Of a stretch of 64,000 bases of DNA, positions 21,426 through 30,073 are shown piece by piece. Numbering within the stretch: position 1 is the stretch's first letter; every line of letters begins with the position of its first letter. The DNA is from Shewanella woodyi ATCC 51908. GTDB lineage: Bacteria > Pseudomonadota > Gammaproteobacteria > Enterobacterales > Shewanellaceae. Both the position numbers and the translations under genes were made by a program. The notes below the pieces were generated by a model. It saw only the letters and a program-made list of their open reading frames with translations, was not told where the DNA came from and searched no databases. The stretch lies in NCBI RefSeq assembly GCF_000019525.1, contig NC_010506.1, positions 4,526,001 through 4,590,000 on the forward strand. Reading direction: 5' to 3'.

Positions 21426-22049
21426 TTATAGTGCGCCGCTCTCAATAAGTTTCAGATGAATCGCTTCAGCTAAAGCCCGATAACCTGCTTGGTTAAGATG
21501 AATAGTATCAGATTTCATCTTGGGGCTTTTGAGTAGTTCTGTCAGCTCATTGTTGAGCAAAACCAGCTTATAGGTTTCAGCAAGCTCTTCATAGATATCA
21601 CTAGGAGAGAGAAAGATACTTTTCTCAGGAACAGCAATTAATAACAAAGGGATAGAGTAAGAATTTGCCAGCTCAATCATTTTTGCTAAATTCGCTTTGG
21701 CCACATCAGGTGGTGTATTACGTAAAAAATCATTTCCCCCTTCAAGCAGTATTAACAAATCAGGAGAATGCTCCATTAATTGAACACCTAACCTTATCAG
21801 CCCTTGAGCAGTTGTTTCCCCTGAAACTCCTGCATTGATCACATACCTTCCGGATAACTCAGCAAGCGCCGCTGGATAATCCTCACCACTGTTAACGCCT
21901 TTGCCGTAAGTTAGACTATCACCAAATGCTAAGATCTCAGCATCTGCAGCAAGCGGCTCAAGTTTAGGACCTGAGCAAGCTTGTAAGCATAATAGTGAAA
22001 AAATAATAGTTAACCGAGTAAATTGGCGATATATCGGTGAAGGGTGCAT
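21426..22049 (-). CDS. SGNH/GDSL-type lipoprotein esterase (TesA-like)
   Basis: Predicted outer-membrane or periplasmic lipoprotein with lipobox LCLQA-C (Cys25) and a SGNH hydrolase domain. Block I is AFGDSLTYGKG (catalytic Ser), block III is GGNDFLRN, and block V is DTIHLNQAGYRALA (catalytic Asp-x-x-His). It is 207 aa, as for TesA/arylesterases, which hydrolyse acyl-CoA, lysophospholipids or aryl esters. The gene is 94 bases downstream of btuB on the same strand and could be read through from it. The natural substrate is unknown. Confidence 0.85.
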   Translation of the reverse strand: MHPSPIYRQFTRLTIIFSLLCLQACSGPKLEPLAADAEILAFGDSLTYGKGVNSGEDYPAALAELSGRYVINAGVSGETTAQGLIRLGVQLMEHSPDLLILLEGGNDFLRNTPPDVAKANLAKMIELANSYSIPLLLIAVPEKSIFLSPSDIYEELAETYKLVLLNNELTELLKSPKMKSDTIHLNQAGYRALAEAIHLKLIESGAL

Positions 22050-22143
22050 TTCAAAGTCTCTTTTATCTATTCCAATTAATAACGTAAAAAGCCAGATACA
22101 GGATCTGGCTTTAGTTTCAATTTCTCAACTCCAATCACACTAC

Positions 22144-24030
22144 CTAGAACGCTTGGTAACTCACGCTAAAGAAAAACTCTCTTCCAGGGCTAAAGTAGTT
22201 TTGCGCTGAAATAATCTCTTCATCGAACAGGTTATTCGCTTTCAAGCGTAAGCTCCACGCATCATCTAGATGATAGCCAATGCTTAAATCTAGCTTATGA
22301 TATGCTTCAAGATATAAATCATAACCAGCGTAACGCTTGCCTTGATAGTGATAGTTAGCAAGAAAATCGAAACTTTGCCATTGATAGCTTAAACTATAGT
22401 TCAGCTCTTCAACACTACGGCCAATTAGCATTTCACCAGTTTTCTTATTCTCTGGCTCTAAATAGGTATAGGCTAATTGATTGTCGAATCCAAATAGTCC
22501 AAATTTAGTAAATAATTCAACACCTGAAATTTCAGCTTGATTGATATTGGCAGGCTTCCAGATATCAAAACCATAGTCATCTTTTTCACCAGTAGGAACC
22601 CAGGCAATTAGGTTATCAATTGTGTTTTTGAACACACTGATGTAAGCGTGAATATCATTAGCTTGATAGTGCAAAGTTAGATCGTAACTTTTAGCTGTCT
22701 CTGAAATCAGATCTGGGTTACCAGAACCTGGCCAGTATAAGTCATTAAAGGTCGGCGCTTTAAAAGCAGTACCAGTTGATGCCGCCAAACGCCACTCTTC
22801 AGTAAGCTGGTAAGCGAGGCTGGCGTTGTAAGACACTTCACTGTCAATGTTTTCTACATCATCATAACGCACTGCAACTTCGGCAAGTAATTGGCTCCAC
22901 TGCTTCTGCGCAAGTATATAGGCTCCAAAAATATCGCGTTCATCTTGAGCATAATCACCTTTAACCGCTTCATTTGACCAATCAATACCACCGATGAAGG
23001 TTAAATCATTAGCCGCTAGATATTGGTTACTCCAGTTAATTTGATCGCGCTTGGTTTCAAATACTGAAACCGGCACCGTGATATCGTCGCCACGGAAGTT
23101 TTCGTTCGCATCACTAGACTGGCTTAATGCCAGCTTACTGGTAAATTGCTCATTGCTATACTGCGCAGCAAGGTTCCAAAGGTAGTTATCAAAGTCTGAC
23201 TCATCGGCAGAGCCAAATGCATAGATATCATCGTATTGAGTATTGCCTTTATCATACTGGCCATTCCAAAGTGCTTGCCAGTTTTGATTAATTTGCTGAG
23301 AACCTTTTAACGATAAAGAGGTGCGGTTATAACCGTCATCGTCATTTTCAACCGGTGCACCATTGTAGACATCGTATCCATCAGACTGTTCATGGTTAAC
23401 AGCAAGCGTTGTGCTGCCCTTACCATGACTCATACCTGTGCCAAACGAGCCGCGAATGTAATCGTTGCTGCCGTATTCTGCACCAGCAAACCACTCACCA
23501 TCTTTTAACTGACGAGTAAAAATTTGGATCACGCCGCCAATCGCGTCGCTGCCCCAAACTGATGCACGAGGTCCTTTTAACACTTCGATACGCTCAATAT
23601 TTTCAGGTGAAAGCGTATTAAAGCTAACAGTGCCGAGTGTTGCCGAACCAACTTTTACGCCATCAATTAGCACTAATACATGATTTGAATTGCTGCCGCG
23701 AACACTAACAGATGTCGCCTGGCCCGCACCACCGTTACGTGAAATGCTAACTCCTGGTAATGTCTCTAGTACATCGGCAACAGACTTAGGATTGAGACGT
23801 GCTATCTCTTCACGTTCAATAGTATTGATAACAGTAAGCTGCTGATCGGCGGTTCTGTCAAAACGTGAACCCGTTACAGTGATCTTTTCATCAACGTCGA
23901 CCGCATTGGCAGTAACGTCCTCAGCCATAGCCGAATATGAAGATAAGCTGATGATACTGCTCACTAACAGTGCAACTTGTGATAGTTTGATAGAGCCTTT
24001 ATTAGACTCTTTAATAGATAGTGTACCCAT
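22144..24030 (-). CDS. btuB: TonB-dependent vitamin B12 receptor
   Basis: Outer-membrane cobalamin transporter of 628 aa. It has a signal peptide ending YSAMA-ED, a TonB-box-like EKITVTGSR, a plug domain (about 55-170: SVADVLETLPGVSI, SVRGSNSNHVLVLIDGVK, IERIEVLKGPRASVWGSDA), then a beta barrel ending in Phe (FFFSVSYQAF). A cobalamin riboswitch lies in its 5' leader, which fixes the substrate class. The ATG has an AAAGGA site. B12 import matters here because the B12-independent methionine synthase next door is a remnant. Confidence 0.95.
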   Translation of the reverse strand: MGTLSIKESNKGSIKLSQVALLVSSIISLSSYSAMAEDVTANAVDVDEKITVTGSRFDRTADQQLTVINTIEREEIARLNPKSVADVLETLPGVSISRNGGAGQATSVSVRGSNSNHVLVLIDGVKVGSATLGTVSFNTLSPENIERIEVLKGPRASVWGSDAIGGVIQIFTRQLKDGEWFAGAEYGSNDYIRGSFGTGMSHGKGSTTLAVNHEQSDGYDVYNGAPVENDDDGYNRTSLSLKGSQQINQNWQALWNGQYDKGNTQYDDIYAFGSADESDFDNYLWNLAAQYSNEQFTSKLALSQSSDANENFRGDDITVPVSVFETKRDQINWSNQYLAANDLTFIGGIDWSNEAVKGDYAQDERDIFGAYILAQKQWSQLLAEVAVRYDDVENIDSEVSYNASLAYQLTEEWRLAASTGTAFKAPTFNDLYWPGSGNPDLISETAKSYDLTLHYQANDIHAYISVFKNTIDNLIAWVPTGEKDDYGFDIWKPANINQAEISGVELFTKFGLFGFDNQLAYTYLEPENKKTGEMLIGRSVEELNYSLSYQWQSFDFLANYHYQGKRYAGYDLYLEAYHKLDLSIGYHLDDAWSLRLKANNLFDEEIISAQNYFSPGREFFFSVSYQAF

Positions 24031-24149
24031 TTTTCCTTTAACTCCTGAAGGGAAAACGGGGCAAAGATGTCACGAATAGAATTGATTGAGCCCAAATGAT
24101 TAAAGCTTTCTACCGCATCTTGAGATCTGCCCGCCGAAATCTCAAAATC

Positions 24150-24350
24150 ATCAAATGGGCCGGTCTCCGGACTTAGGTATTGCTGCATTTCCTAAAGAAA
24201 AACAGCACAAGTTTAGACTTTTTTAACACCCATTATCTTGTTGATAAAATAAGCGCGCCTAACTCTTACCATTCACCGTTGCGGGGGCAGTGCCAGATTT
24301 CCACAGGCTTCCCGATTATCCTTCCCTCTCCCATTAAAATCCGACTTAAT
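24150..24350 (-). promoter_or_regulatory. Cobalamin (adenosylcobalamin) riboswitch
   Basis: On the minus strand the leader of btuB contains GGGAAGCCTGTGGAAATC, then CACTGCCCCCGCAACGGTGA (core B12 box, about 24277-24296), and later AGTCCGGAGACCGGCCC (24157-24173). These are the conserved blocks of the cobalamin riboswitch in the right order and spacing. A small hairpin (GAGATTT/GATCTC) between the aptamer and the ATG is a likely expression platform. Exact ends are approximate. Confidence 0.95.
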
Positions 24351-24496
24351 AAAGCCTTAGGATAAGCTCAGGCACCACAAAAGATTGACTAAAACTTGTA
24401 TAGAATATCACCAGCGCTAATACAGCGTAAAGTGAGCGCGGCATTATAGACGGCTACACGGATAAAAGTCTAACTTTTGATTGACAAGATCGTAAC

Positions 24497-24630
24497 CTTA
24501 TACCAATCAGTATAAGAAGTTGCTCTACTCAGAGTATCTTTTGGCAAACTAATTCAAGGCGAATGGATGATAGAATGGTTGCTCCCTTGTGAGTTCATTC
24601 AACGAAGAAGTAGGCAGCCAAAAGCATGCC
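24497..24630. repeat. short interspersed repeat, possible MITE-like element
   Basis: CTTATACCAATCAGTATAAG (24497-24516) opens a non-coding stretch in which CTTTTGGC (24538-24545) is matched by an inverted GCCAAAAG (24617-24624). Related short copies occur at 19001 and 20423, and a weak one at 35339. No transposase is present. The stretch 24360-24640 holds no gene that I can see. Confidence 0.5.
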
Positions 24631-24640
24631 TTTTATATCA

Positions 24641-25321
24641 CTATCGACTGAGGCCATAGGGAGCGATTGTAGCCATAAACTCTCGGTAGTTAGCTGGCTC
24701 TAAAGGTGGTGTTTCTGCATTAAACACCTCTCCTCGCATAGATTGATGTAACAGATACATATCTTGCTCACCAGATATTGCCGTGTAATGCCCTATTTCA
24801 CCTTTAGGATCGGATGAATATGATTTTGCATTAAACTGAGTTGCTTTATGAGTATTTGGCATATGAGAGCAACCGATAATGGCAGTAAACCCTGAATACC
24901 CATCGATATCACTTTCACCTAATTTTTGATAGGTGATCTCGCCCGTACAACTTTCCTCATAGGTAGCAGCAATCGAATCTAAAAAAGTTTCAGGCGAAAA
25001 ACTATCAGCTAATCCCTTAAAACCTTGTACACAAAACAGCGATGACCAATCTCTCAGTTCATCAGAAACTGGCGTAAACTCAGCAGAAAACATGGTGTTT
25101 TGCTTCTCTGAAAAAGCTAATTTCCAATCTTCGGGAAGCGTAAAACTCAATTTTTGATCAAAGATTGAGAGTTTATGGTTGTGAGCTATGGAGCCTGTCA
25201 AACCAGCACTACTTCCACCTAATGCAGACGGAGTCACCATAGCGCTTATCAAAACAACAACAGCTAATAGCTCAATGCCCCCTTTGTTGCCGCTCTTCTT
25301 TGGCGGTTTATAGCAAAACAT
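24641..25321 (-). CDS. Membrane-anchored or exported protein of unknown function
   Basis: I do not recognise the family. The 226-aa protein has a basic N terminus and one hydrophobic segment (about 17-42, ELLAVVVLISAMVTPSALGG), either an uncleaved anchor or a signal peptide. The globular part includes FTLPEDWKLAF, a lead-in seen in small periplasmic domains that take up membrane-linked roles. It is divergent from blaI, and the paired palindromic operators at 25444-25485 lie between the two starts, so it may be under BlaI control too. Confidence 0.6.
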   Translation of the reverse strand: MFCYKPPKKSGNKGGIELLAVVVLISAMVTPSALGGSSAGLTGSIAHNHKLSIFDQKLSFTLPEDWKLAFSEKQNTMFSAEFTPVSDELRDWSSLFCVQGFKGLADSFSPETFLDSIAATYEESCTGEITYQKLGESDIDGYSGFTAIIGCSHMPNTHKATQFNAKSYSSDPKGEIGHYTAISGEQDMYLLHQSMRGEVFNAETPPLEPANYREFMATIAPYGLSR

Positions 25322-25431
25322 ATAATACCTATCATCCTTGTTTAGGTGTGTTTAAGCATTATTTTACCCTGAGCTTAAAGTCGAGATAAAGCCTTCGGTT
25401 ACAATTTATCGATATATGTTAAATAAAACAC

Positions 25432-25485
25432 TTGACCATTATGATTACCAATGTAATCTTAATAGTCATGGATTACGCTTGTAAT
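25432..25485 (+). promoter_or_regulatory. blaI promoter with two BlaI-type operators
   Basis: There are two perfect dyads of the form ATTAC-N4-GTAAT: ATTACCAATGTAAT (25444-25457) and ATTACGCTTGTAAT (25472-25485), 28 bases centre to centre. A -35 TTGACC (25432-25437) and a -10 TAATCT (25454-25459) with a 16-base spacer are covered by the first dyad. This fits autorepression by a BlaI/MecI dimer, whose family recognises TTACA-like half-sites. Confidence 0.75.
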
Positions 25486-25521
25486 TATAAATAGAGATTC
25501 AACTTGTTTCAGGAGATGGCC

Positions 25522-25893
25522 ATGAAAGAGATCAGTAATTCCGAACTAGCAGTGCTCAATCTACTCTGGCATTCATCCCCTATGAGTTCGTCGGAGGTCG
25601 TAGCTCAACTTAATAAGAGCAAGCAGTGGCATGAAAAAACGGTCAAAACCTTGCTCAATCGACTCGTAAAAAAAGAGGCAGTGGGGTTTGAAAAGCAGGG
25701 ACGTTCATATCTCTATCATCCACTTATAGATCAAGGCGAGTTTCAGCTTAAAGAGAGTCAATCTTTTATAGAGAGAGTCTTTTCAGGCAAGTTAACCCCC
25801 TTGGTTGCTGGTTTCGCTAAGGAGAATAAGCTGAGTTCAGATGATATTGCTGAGCTAAAGCAACTTATCGATAACTGGGAAGAGGAGAAGTGA
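25522..25893 (+). CDS. blaI: BlaI/MecI/CopY-family transcriptional repressor
   Basis: Small winged-helix repressor of about 123 aa. The N-terminal HTH (ISNSELAVLNLLWHSSPMSSSEVVAQL, then KTVKTLLNRLVKKEAVG) is typical of the BlaI family. The C-terminal part (SGKLTPLVAGFAKENKLSSDDIAEL) is the dimerisation helix region. The ATG at 25522 follows AGGAGATGG; an upstream in-frame codon is less likely. It is coupled to the M56 gene that follows. In classical systems the partner inactivates the repressor by proteolysis. No beta-lactamase is adjacent, so the regulated function is open. Confidence 0.88.
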   Translation: MKEISNSELAVLNLLWHSSPMSSSEVVAQLNKSKQWHEKTVKTLLNRLVKKEAVGFEKQGRSYLYHPLIDQGEFQLKESQSFIERVFSGKLTPLVAGFAKENKLSSDDIAELKQLIDNWEEEK

Positions 25894-25895
25894 TA

Positions 25896-27110
25896 ATGCT
25901 TAATTGGTTAATGGAGCAAACCATACTCATCAGCTTAATCTGTGCCATTTTATTAGTCGGTCACAAACAGATTTTGAAACTCTTCGGTGCCCACCACACC
26001 TATGCACTCTGGCTAGCCATTCCAATGCTGCTACTTGGCTCTGCCATCATACATCTAGTGCCAAACTTGCTATCTAACTCTCGCATCACACAACTTGAAC
26101 ACTATCGGGTACTAGCAGATAGAACATTAGCCGACAGTGAACTGTTTTTATCCACTCCCACTCTATTAGCAATCTGGACTCTTGGGTTCGCTTTCATGTT
26201 AATGACCATTGCCGTTCATGCTGTCAGGCTAAAACAGCTAATCAACCATTGCTCTGCGTTTACTAGCATAGAGACTCATCTGACCGTTATTCAACATCAG
26301 AATATTCACTCCCCTATGCTAGTGGGACTACGTAAACCAAAAATCATCGTTCCCTATGGATTTGAACAACTCAGTATCGCCCAACAAACCGCCGTGATTG
26401 AACATGAACTGTATCACCATCGCCGAGGGGATATCGGTATGAATCTTATCGCCTTCTCTCTGCTCAGTATTTTCTGGTTTAACCCTATCTGTTGGCTCGC
26501 ATACCGACGTTTTCGCGATGATCAAGAGTTAGCTTGTGATGCTCAAATAACCACATCTATGAATACAGATGAAAAGATTGCCTATAGCCGAGCCTTGCTC
26601 ACATACTCCCAGCAAGCTCACATCGGCATGTTACACACCCACTATGGAAATAAAAATATACTAAAAGAGAGGATATTACAGATGAAAAAACAACATGAAA
26701 AAAGCACACTCGCAATTATTGGGCTTACACTAGGTTTAGGCTTTAGCGGCTTAATGCTGAATCAACAAGTCCAAGCTGGTGATAATCATGACTCTACTCA
26801 TGCTGCAAAAAAACAGCAAATCTATCCATTAACACGTGTAGAACCTAAATACCCAAAGGCCGCGATTGAAGCAAAACAAAATGGCTTTGTGCAGCTTGAG
26901 TTTGATATCAAAAAATCTGGTGCTGTAGCAAATGTCTCTGTGATCAAATCCTCACCTAAAGACGTATTCGACAAGCAGGCGGTTAAAGCGCTTAAGCAGT
27001 GGACCTACAAAAAGTCTAAGCAAGGTGCTAAAGGTGTTCAGGTGCAGTTAGATTTTGTTATTGATGAACCCGCAGCAGATGTTGAACGTATAAAAGTGAC
27101 CGCAAAATAA
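25896..27110 (+). CDS. M56 (BlaR1/MecR1-like) membrane metalloprotease fused to a TonB C-terminal domain
   Basis: Polytopic membrane protein with TM segments near 8-25, 35-55, 90-115 and 185-205, and the M56 zinc motif HELYHHRRGD (HExxH). A hydrophobic stretch (IIGLTLGLGFSGLMLN) leads to a TonB C-terminal domain (about 310-405: YPLTRVEPKYPKAAIEAKQ, then KALKQWTYKK) in place of the penicillin-binding sensor of BlaR1. The ATG at 25896 follows GAGGAG; a GTG at 25890 is possible. It is likely the signal-dependent protease for the adjacent BlaI. The TonB domain suggests an envelope sensing role that is not beta-lactam binding. Confidence 0.87.
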   Translation: MLNWLMEQTILISLICAILLVGHKQILKLFGAHHTYALWLAIPMLLLGSAIIHLVPNLLSNSRITQLEHYRVLADRTLADSELFLSTPTLLAIWTLGFAFMLMTIAVHAVRLKQLINHCSAFTSIETHLTVIQHQNIHSPMLVGLRKPKIIVPYGFEQLSIAQQTAVIEHELYHHRRGDIGMNLIAFSLLSIFWFNPICWLAYRRFRDDQELACDAQITTSMNTDEKIAYSRALLTYSQQAHIGMLHTHYGNKNILKERILQMKKQHEKSTLAIIGLTLGLGFSGLMLNQQVQAGDNHDSTHAAKKQQIYPLTRVEPKYPKAAIEAKQNGFVQLEFDIKKSGAVANVSVIKSSPKDVFDKQAVKALKQWTYKKSKQGAKGVQVQLDFVIDEPAADVERIKVTAK

Positions 27111-27224
27111 GTTCGGCTATATTACAGTCAGGTTTGGCTGGCATATAAAGTTGAAAAGGGGCCGCGATGCTCTTTTTCTGTATCAGTTGATAACCAAACA
27201 CAGAACCATAAATCAATTGGACAA

Positions 27225-27247
27225 TAAAAAGGAGGCCTAAGCCCCCT
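27225..27247 (-). terminator. probable terminator of the DUF805 gene
   Basis: On the minus strand AGGGGGC pairs with GCCTCCT (one mismatch) around TTAG and is followed by TTTTTATT, 20 bases past the DUF805 stop. Confidence 0.55.
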
Positions 27248-27266
27248 CTTAACGTATCACACTATT

Positions 27267-27614
27267 TTACGCTTCCACGCCCTTCGGGTTTGCACCGTAT
27301 TCATTCTCACCAATACTGTCTTGTACGTAAAAGACAATTAGAACGATAGCCCCAATTAGCGGAATAAGGCCCAGTAACTGCCACCAGCCAGAACGACCCG
27401 TATCATGTAAGCGACGAGCTGCAATTGCGATTGTAGGTAAAAGTAGTCCTAAGCTCAAAATGGCAGTAAATATCATAGTCCCTAAGAGAGAATCGACAAA
27501 AGCAGCCAAAACATAAAAGATCAAATAAAACAGCGTATACATCCAAAACTCTTTACGGCGAGCTCGACCTGTAAAATCAGCATACTTTTTTAACCCGCCT
27601 ACAAAATATTCCAT
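27267..27614 (-). CDS. DUF805 small membrane protein
   Basis: Inner-membrane protein of 115 aa of the DUF805 (YhaH-like) family. It has a soluble N terminus with the family signature RARRKEFWMYTLFYLIFYV, and about four hydrophobic segments, the last two joined by RRLHDTGRSGWWQLL, which is the family hallmark. AAGGGAATA precedes the ATG. The function of the family is not known. Confidence 0.85.
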   Translation of the reverse strand: MEYFVGGLKKYADFTGRARRKEFWMYTLFYLIFYVLAAFVDSLLGTMIFTAILSLGLLLPTIAIAARRLHDTGRSGWWQLLGLIPLIGAIVLIVFYVQDSIGENEYGANPKGVEA

Positions 27615-27730
27615 ATTATTCCCTTGTTATTACATCCAATGTTACTCATTGCATTTGCGTGAGCAGTTTTGAGACGTTGATCTTAATTGTTTTCTGCCGG
27701 AGTGAAAACCTTCTAAGGCAATATTTACTG

Positions 27731-27807
27731 GATCTATTGTAAATTCCCCCATAACTAAGATAGCAGCATCAAATCATCAACTTACAATTGTAAATTTTCA
27801 ATAGATC
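27731..27807. repeat. long inverted repeat enclosing a BlaI-like dyad
   Basis: Arms GATCTATTGTAAATT (27731-27745) and its inverse AATTTTCAATAGATC (27793-27807) match at 14 of 15 positions. Next to the right arm is the perfect dyad TTACAATTGTAA (27782-27793), of the same TTAC-N4-GTAA form as the two operators at blaI. It lies in the DUF805-azurin gap. Confidence 0.55.
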
Positions 27808-27912
27808 AATAACCTCCACAAAAGAACGTAACCAACTGATAATATGAATATAAATATAGTCACCACTTTCCATGATCACTGCTTTATTGGTTAATCCACC
27901 ACCTACAACATA

Positions 27913-27927
27913 TGATAACAATTCTCA
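27913..27927 (+). promoter_or_regulatory. candidate Fur box upstream of azurin
   Basis: TGATAACAATTCTCA matches the 7-1-7 Fur consensus TGATAAT-N-ATTATCA at 12 of 14 defined positions. It is about 70 bases upstream of the azurin start, near a possible -10 (TATGAT). It is a candidate only. Confidence 0.45.
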
Positions 27928-27995
27928 TTAAGATTTAATTTAATTATGATATCGCCGTGTTTAACACACTTAATATAATCAAAAAGGATTTCAAA

Positions 27996-28484
27996 ATGAA
28001 AATCTCAATCAATCGTCTAAAGACGATAAGCGCAGTGGGTTTACTCGGTTTTAGTGCACTTTGTTCTTTATCGTTCAGTGCAGCAGCCAACGCGAGTGAA
28101 TGTGAATTAGCAATCAGCGCCAATGACGCGATGCAATTTAACACCAAAGAGCTAAGTGTTCCGGCAAGCTGTAAAGAGGTCACCTTAACCTTAACGCACG
28201 CAGGACAACTGCCTGCTACAGCTATGGGCCATAACTGGGTGCTAACTAAGGTTGCCGATATGTCAGCCGTAGCCAATGAAGGGATGGGAGCAGGTGCCGC
28301 CCTTAGCTATGTAAAAGACGGAGATAAGCGTGTTATTGCCCATACCGATATTGTCGGTGGTGGTGCTTCAACCAGCATTACGTTCAGCACAGAGGGTATG
28401 TCTCCTTCAGAGTCATATAAGTTCTTCTGCTCTTTCCCTGGGCACTGGGCAATCATGCAGGGTGACTTTATCATCAAAGCATAA
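27996..28484 (+). CDS. azu: Azurin (type 1 blue copper protein)
   Basis: Periplasmic single-electron carrier. From the ATG at 27996 (after AAAGGAT) there is a signal peptide ending AAANA and a mature protein of about 128 residues, the classical azurin length. Copper ligands are visible: His in MGHNW (mature position about 45), and Cys, His and Met in CSFPGHWAIM. A Cys pair near the mature N terminus (ECEL and SCKE) can form the structural disulfide. It is monocistronic, with a Fur-like site and a BlaI-like dyad upstream. Redox partners are unknown. Confidence 0.95.
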   Translation: MKISINRLKTISAVGLLGFSALCSLSFSAAANASECELAISANDAMQFNTKELSVPASCKEVTLTLTHAGQLPATAMGHNWVLTKVADMSAVANEGMGAGAALSYVKDGDKRVIAHTDIVGGGASTSITFSTEGMSPSESYKFFCSFPGHWAIMQGDFIIKA

Positions 28485-28562
28485 GGTATAGACTATAAGC
28501 TGTAAGTACCATTTAGCTTATAACTTACAGCTTATTACCATTTCATAAGTAAACTTATAGCT

Positions 28563-29897
28563 CTACTTATTCTTATACACTTTACCGCCTTTCATCACAA
28601 AGTCGACATCCAATAGAGCCTCAATATCCTCAAGAGGGCTCGTATCGGTTGCAATGATATCAGCAAACTTGCCAACCTCCAGAGTCCCTAGTTCATCCGA
28701 CATATCGATAAGATCGGCGCCATTGACTGTCGCTGACTTTAAGATGTCTGAACTCGACATCCCAGCTTGATGCATCAACACCGCTTCGCGAGCATTGGTA
28801 CCATGTTGGGACACCCCGCTATCAGTTCCATAGGCTATCTTCACACCTGCCTGATGCACGGCGATAAAGTTTGCCGTCATATCAGCACCAACTCGTTCCG
28901 CTTTAGCCTTAATGTCCTCAGACATAAAATCGGATGTCTTAGCCATCCCGACCACAGTATCGCCCGCAAGCAGCGTCGGAACCAGATACGCCCCATTTTT
29001 CTTCAGCAGTTTAATACTCTCCTTGTCCGCATAACTGCCGTGCTCGATACTATCAACACCTGCGCGCAGAGCGGCATTAATCCCCTGAGTCGCATGGGCA
29101 TGGCTCGCGACCTTACGCCCAAGCCCATGAGCAGTATCAACAATCTCTTTAAGCTCATCATCGGCCATCTGCTGACCTGTGCCTGTATTGGTATCAGACA
29201 GCACACCTCCCGTAGAGGTTATCTTAATCACATCGGCGCCAAACTTAATTGCACGTCTTGTAGCACTTCGACAATCATAAGGTCCGTCACAAATCGTTTT
29301 AGAGGTGTACTTCTCAAGTAGGTCTGGACTCATACCATCCACATCTCCATGCCCTCCAGTCACTGAAACGCCACCAGAGGCGATAATACGAGGCCCATCA
29401 ACCCAGCCCCTCTCAATTCCATCTCTTAGAGCATAAATCTGTTCCGGCTTAGCCCCTAAATCGCGAACCGTAGTGAAACCCGCTATTAAGGTTTTTTTAG
29501 CAAAATAGGCGCTGCGAATCGCCACTTCAGCATCTGACATGCGTAGCTTCTCACTATCATTCTTAGGACTAAGCTCCCCTTGAAGATGAACATGCATGTC
29601 CATCAATCCAGGCATAACAAAATGCTCCTTAAGATCGATAACCTGAACATTATCACTAAAAGTTTTAGCAGCTAAATATCCCGGCTTAACATCCTTAATT
29701 GTCCCGTTTTCAATAACTAATGTCTGCTGCTTAAGCGGTTTATTACCTGGAGTCACTAGTAGTTCACCAGCATGTATCACAGTGATATTTGCTGCCATCG
29801 CGGGGGTAGCTAAAGCCAGTGTCGTTAATCCTGCTAACAGTAAAGAAGTTCTGCTCAATGGGGTAAGTTTTGCGGCTCTATTGTTATTGTTTTTCAT
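28563..29897 (-). CDS. Exported metal-dependent amidohydrolase (imidazolonepropionase/prolidase-like)
   Basis: Amidohydrolase-superfamily enzyme of 444 aa with a signal peptide (LLLAGLTTLALATPAMA). Metal-site residues are HxH in MDMHVHL, a candidate carbamylated Lys in DVIKITSTGGV, His residues in ASHAHAT and SIEHGSY, and Asp in YGTDSGV. This set fits the binuclear group of Xaa-Pro or Xaa-Arg dipeptidases and related enzymes such as Sgx9260-type. It probably cleaves dipeptides or N-acyl amino acids in the periplasm. The exact substrate is unknown. It is convergent with azurin. Confidence 0.85.
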   Translation of the reverse strand: MKNNNNRAAKLTPLSRTSLLLAGLTTLALATPAMAANITVIHAGELLVTPGNKPLKQQTLVIENGTIKDVKPGYLAAKTFSDNVQVIDLKEHFVMPGLMDMHVHLQGELSPKNDSEKLRMSDAEVAIRSAYFAKKTLIAGFTTVRDLGAKPEQIYALRDGIERGWVDGPRIIASGGVSVTGGHGDVDGMSPDLLEKYTSKTICDGPYDCRSATRRAIKFGADVIKITSTGGVLSDTNTGTGQQMADDELKEIVDTAHGLGRKVASHAHATQGINAALRAGVDSIEHGSYADKESIKLLKKNGAYLVPTLLAGDTVVGMAKTSDFMSEDIKAKAERVGADMTANFIAVHQAGVKIAYGTDSGVSQHGTNAREAVLMHQAGMSSSDILKSATVNGADLIDMSDELGTLEVGKFADIIATDTSPLEDIEALLDVDFVMKGGKVYKNK

Positions 29898-30073
29898 AAT
29901 CTATCCCGAAGTGGTCACGCCTTATGTTTTGTGAAGGTTGTGAAAGCAATTAGGCTTAAACTGCCAAAGCTAAGGTTAAATAACAAGCTTTAACCGTTTC
30001 AATGATTTGAGTTAAGAGATTTAACCCTAGAGCTAAAAGCTAAGTATTCACAATAGAACTGATAAGGAAAAGA

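Noticed and set aside
23964..24188. A 74-codon frame overlapping the cobalamin riboswitch and the btuB start, considered as a leader peptide
   Set aside because: It runs through conserved aptamer sequence and into btuB in another frame; the riboswitch explains the conservation.
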